Part shown: piece after piece, positions 33,901 to 35,175 of the stretch
Numbering within the stretch: position 1 is the first letter of the stretch
Layout: every line of letters begins with the position of its first letter
Source of the DNA: Cellvibrio sp. UBA7661
GTDB taxonomy: Bacteria; Pseudomonadota; Gammaproteobacteria; Pseudomonadales; Cellvibrionaceae
DNA: 35,175 nt
Direction of reading: 5' to 3'
NCBI GenBank assembly: GCA_002483365.1
Contig: DLHT01000017.1
Location: forward strand, 1-35,175
Made by a program: the position numbers and the translations under genes
The notes under the pieces: generated by a model
Database searches by the model: none
What the model saw: the letters and a program-made list of their open reading frames with translations, nothing else
Told to the model about the DNA's origin: nothing

Positions 33901-34845
33901 CGCCTCATTCGATTCACCTAATTGATGTGTTGTATTAACTATTTCGGTATGTGCTGCTGTGATCATCAGACCTAAAATAGTCATGCTGACCGTGTAAATC
34001 CAAATGATCCAATAGCTGAGCTGCTGCGATGGTAGTGAAAAAGGGCCGAGCTGGTGGACGCTGGACCAGATCGCAAGAAAACTGAAGCCAATAGTTGTCA
34101 ATGCACAACCTAACAAACCAAAAGAGAGTGCTGCCCAAGCTACGCAAACAAAGCTGGTGAATACAATCGGCAAATGCCAGTTACCTTCAAACAACTCACC
34201 TTCAAAATTGTTAAATGGAAAACAACCTAATCCTACAATCAGGCTGACAGCGAGAATAATGACAAAATCCAGTTTGCGTTCGGCTACACGATTGAGATTG
34301 GTGCGATTGATATTGATCAGTAGAGGGGTAATAAGAAATACGCCAAGGCTATCGCCCATCCACCAAATTAACGCAGTATATAAGCCTGCGTTGAGCGACT
34401 CCTGGTTGTAGTGGTTGAGTGTAAAGCCACCGATGGCGGCTGACACCAACATGCCCAAGGCTCCTAATAATAAAAACCAGATGGTATTACTGCGATTGAG
34501 TTTCGTGAGATCACACTGGGCACGGCGCAAAAGCCATGTGCCTAGCAGAGGCGCCAATGTGTTGCCTGCGGCCAGAATCAGATTGGTGATGATATTTGCC
34601 CCACTGTATGTTTGCAGGGCGAATGCAGCTAAAAATACAGCAGGCCACAGGCGTGGCGACCAGCGATAAAAAGCAGCCAGAGCAATTCCGCCGGGCAACC
34701 AAAAAAGGGTAACCCGATCACTTTCAAAAGGCACGCAGAGGCCTAGCCAGCCGGTAAGGCTGTAAGCCAAAAAAATGATCAGTAACTGAGCGAGCCTGGG
34801 TAAATTGGGCTGCGATATTCCTTCCCCGTGCGAAGCAAAAAGCAT
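30934..34845 (-). CDS. MASE1/PAS/GAF/GGDEF/EAL cyclic-di-GMP enzyme
   Basis: A 1303-residue inner-membrane protein. Order: MASE1 sensor of about eight membrane helices (10-310); three PAS-like domains (about 330-450, 455-570, 590-715); GAF-like domain (about 725-875); GGDEF (about 880-1045) with intact ARLGGDEF and an RTTD inhibitory site five residues ahead; EAL (about 1055-1300) with GAELLLRW, NVSPIQF, ELTES, DDFGIGYSS, KIDQTFV and AEGVET. Both catalytic domains look active, so it may make and degrade c-di-GMP depending on signal. The long PAS/GAF array suggests redox, light or small-molecule sensing. ATG 34845 with GAGA about 10 bases ahead is accepted. It converges with queC. Confidence 0.9.
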   Translation of the reverse strand: MLFASHGEGISQPNLPRLAQLLIIFLAYSLTGWLGLCVPFESDRVTLFWLPGGIALAAFYRWSPRLWPAVFLAAFALQTYSGANIITNLILAAGNTLAPLLGTWLLRRAQCDLTKLNRSNTIWFLLLGALGMLVSAAIGGFTLNHYNQESLNAGLYTALIWWMGDSLGVFLITPLLININRTNLNRVAERKLDFVIILAVSLIVGLGCFPFNNFEGELFEGNWHLPIVFTSFVCVAWAALSFGLLGCALTTIGFSFLAIWSSVHQLGPFSLPSQQLSYWIIWIYTVSMTILGLMITAAHTEIVNTTHQLGESNEAQEKQKLHLEALLHAIPDLLFEIDRQGHVLSFNGSGPHHNLTTEELLGKNLSETLPSSSVSVWMHALNEADHWGISQGKSIRITQGDDTFWYELSIAKHAGNRREDDRFICLARDITKRINIHQADLANEQRFRNIFETTRNIAVQGYNRFHEVIFWNKASEDLYGFSASNAMGKKLEDLIIPGFMREGVYQAIEDWHEKDIAIPSGELALQNANGNEVWVYSNHVLIDTPDHKEMYCLDIDLGPQRKALLQAEQELAERKQVEYALRQSEQRLESAQLMARIAYWSWNPDTDECHFNNSVKELFGFPDEYLNSTMTDFINQFIYSEDRESLSNALADSLRYHKPLTQEVRIEVDGQKLWLQLQGDTLDDTQDISIQGSLQDITERKGLDLALTAAAADAASTPDFFVTILQALADAIGAGHAAISLIDSENPNEAVTHTYLKNGQLQPNIRYALKGTPCNDVFEENFCFMSSGASARYPDDALLRELNIESYLGVGIRNAQGAPFGVLVLLAEHPLPISPQISSLLLIFADRISGELRRAQDQEKIYNLAFFDPLTRLPNRRMLQDRLRLLTAQSARTGQHGALLFIDIDHFKMLNDTRGHHIGDQLLVQVAERIASIIRTTDLAARLGGDEFVVVFDNLGEDAETAALEAKKRAEELHDLINLPYPLQQSVYHCTISIGVNLFKGQVRTIDDLLRHADVAMYQAKDSGRNAIRFFDPNMQSHLEKRAAIETDLRTAHESKQQLIPYYQVQIDMHGKALGAELLLRWRHPHNGMISPADFIPVAEQTGLIVSIGKQVIRQACEQLQQWSLHQAFCQLSIAVNVSPIQFNQPGFVDDVLAIVSNSNINPHLLKLELTESSLLKNVDQSIEKMQQLQDNGIGFSMDDFGIGYSSLSYLKRLPLDQLKIDQTFVRDIAIDPNDAIITRTIIAMAQNMNLQVIAEGVETEAQKSFLEQNGCTMFQGYFFGRPMPIEEFEQQLLERGYCAAYQ

Positions 34846-35107
34846 GCGATTGTCTCGTAATCGACTAGGGCAACCAATCCTGGATGGCCCGATACAAACC
34901 TGTTGTTATTTCTAAGGGGGTAGCGAGCCGACTTAAAGGATAGGTTAAATTTGGCGCCGTTGTTACAAAAGTTTTACTGGAGTACCAAAAGCCTTTCACA
35001 ATATTCTTTGTATCGAACACGCTGTTGATAAAGCTACCAAAAAGCTTCTTTAATAACCAATAATTCTTTGGAGGCTCTAGCGTAAGCAAGAATTCGTAAA
35101 AAAATAC
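34846..35107. other. Intergenic region upstream of the tRNA promoter, no convincing gene
   Basis: The stretch should contain the minus-strand promoter of the MASE1 protein gene. A 74-codon frame on the minus strand (34865-35089) starts at TTG with no ribosome binding site and resembles no known family, so it is not called. Confidence 0.4.
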
Positions 35108-35135
35108 TTGTCTTTTCAGTCCAAAACATTATTAT
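35108..35135 (+). promoter_or_regulatory. Predicted stable-RNA promoter of the tRNA
   Basis: TTGTCT (35108-35113) and TATTAT (35130-35135) are 16 bases apart. The discriminator that follows (ACGCGCC) is GC-rich, as in growth-rate-controlled tRNA and rRNA promoters. Confidence 0.65.
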
Positions 35136-35151
35136 ACGCGCCTCGCATTTA

Positions 35152-35175
35152 GGGTCGTTAGCTCAGTCGGTAGAG
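35152..35175 (+). tRNA. tRNA-Lys (5' part, cut by window end)
   Basis: The last 24 bases match the acceptor stem, D-stem and D-loop of bacterial tRNA-Lys (5' end GGGTCGT, then TAGCTCAGTCGGTAGAG). The anticodon lies beyond the window, so the identity rests on the acceptor stem and on the queE-queC-tRNA-Lys neighbourhood known in pseudomonads. Confidence 0.8.

Noticed and set aside
34865..35089. 74-codon minus-strand frame upstream of the MASE1 gene
   Set aside because: It starts at TTG without a ribosome binding site, shows no family pattern and lies in a promoter region.

Overview
The window reads as an ordinary stretch of chromosome from a Gram-negative gammaproteobacterium, most likely a Cellvibrio-like saprophyte. 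This is inferred from the secreted alpha-amylase with a serine-rich linker and appended starch-binding modules, the orphan TonB receptor and OprB-type porin, the gammaproteobacterial housekeeping genes (polB, hrpB, lpxL-like, corA, grxD, argD-argF) and a queE-queC-tRNA-Lys neighbourhood like that of pseudomonads. I saw no insertion sequence, CRISPR array, prophage or plasmid gene.

Left part (1-9160, nearly all on the + strand): a PchB/AroQ-type chorismate mutase, a transglutaminase-like protein and a stand-alone succinate dehydrogenase iron-sulfur subunit (no sdhA/C/D nearby); a secreted alpha/beta hydrolase and an unrecognised lipoprotein; DNA polymerase II behind a promoter with a LexA-like palindrome; a SMI1/KNR4-type protein; a secreted lytic transglycosylase; a pentanucleotide microsatellite; and a protein with EF-hand-like calcium loops behind a FliA-like promoter.

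Middle (9165-17062, on the - strand): an animal-type GH13 alpha-amylase with operator-like palindromes upstream, a small exported protein, the argD-argF arginine pair, and an Hpt-REC-REC-GGDEF-EAL protein whose output domains look catalytically dead. From 17297 the + strand carries a TonB-dependent receptor, the HrpB helicase and a carbohydrate porin, then a decayed chemoreceptor-like N-terminus. A BaeSR-like two-component pair follows on the - strand.

Right part (25831-35175): grxD with an IscR-like site over its predicted start of transcription, a small coiled-coil membrane protein, an LpxL-family acyltransferase, corA, a frameshifted remnant of a GGDEF domain, a small basic protein, queE and queC for the queuosine precursor preQ0, a very large MASE1-PAS-GAF-GGDEF-EAL protein, and the first 24 bases of a probable tRNA-Lys. 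Three loci concern cyclic-di-GMP: one apparently active (30934-34845), one degenerate and probably a receptor or scaffold (14600-17062), and one dead (28872-29049).

The least ordinary items are the orphan sdhB cluster, the degenerate c-di-GMP regulator, the amylase with a glutamine at the chloride-binding position, the predicted IscR control of grxD, and the two gene remnants. No single element clearly amounts to a new defence or mobile system.
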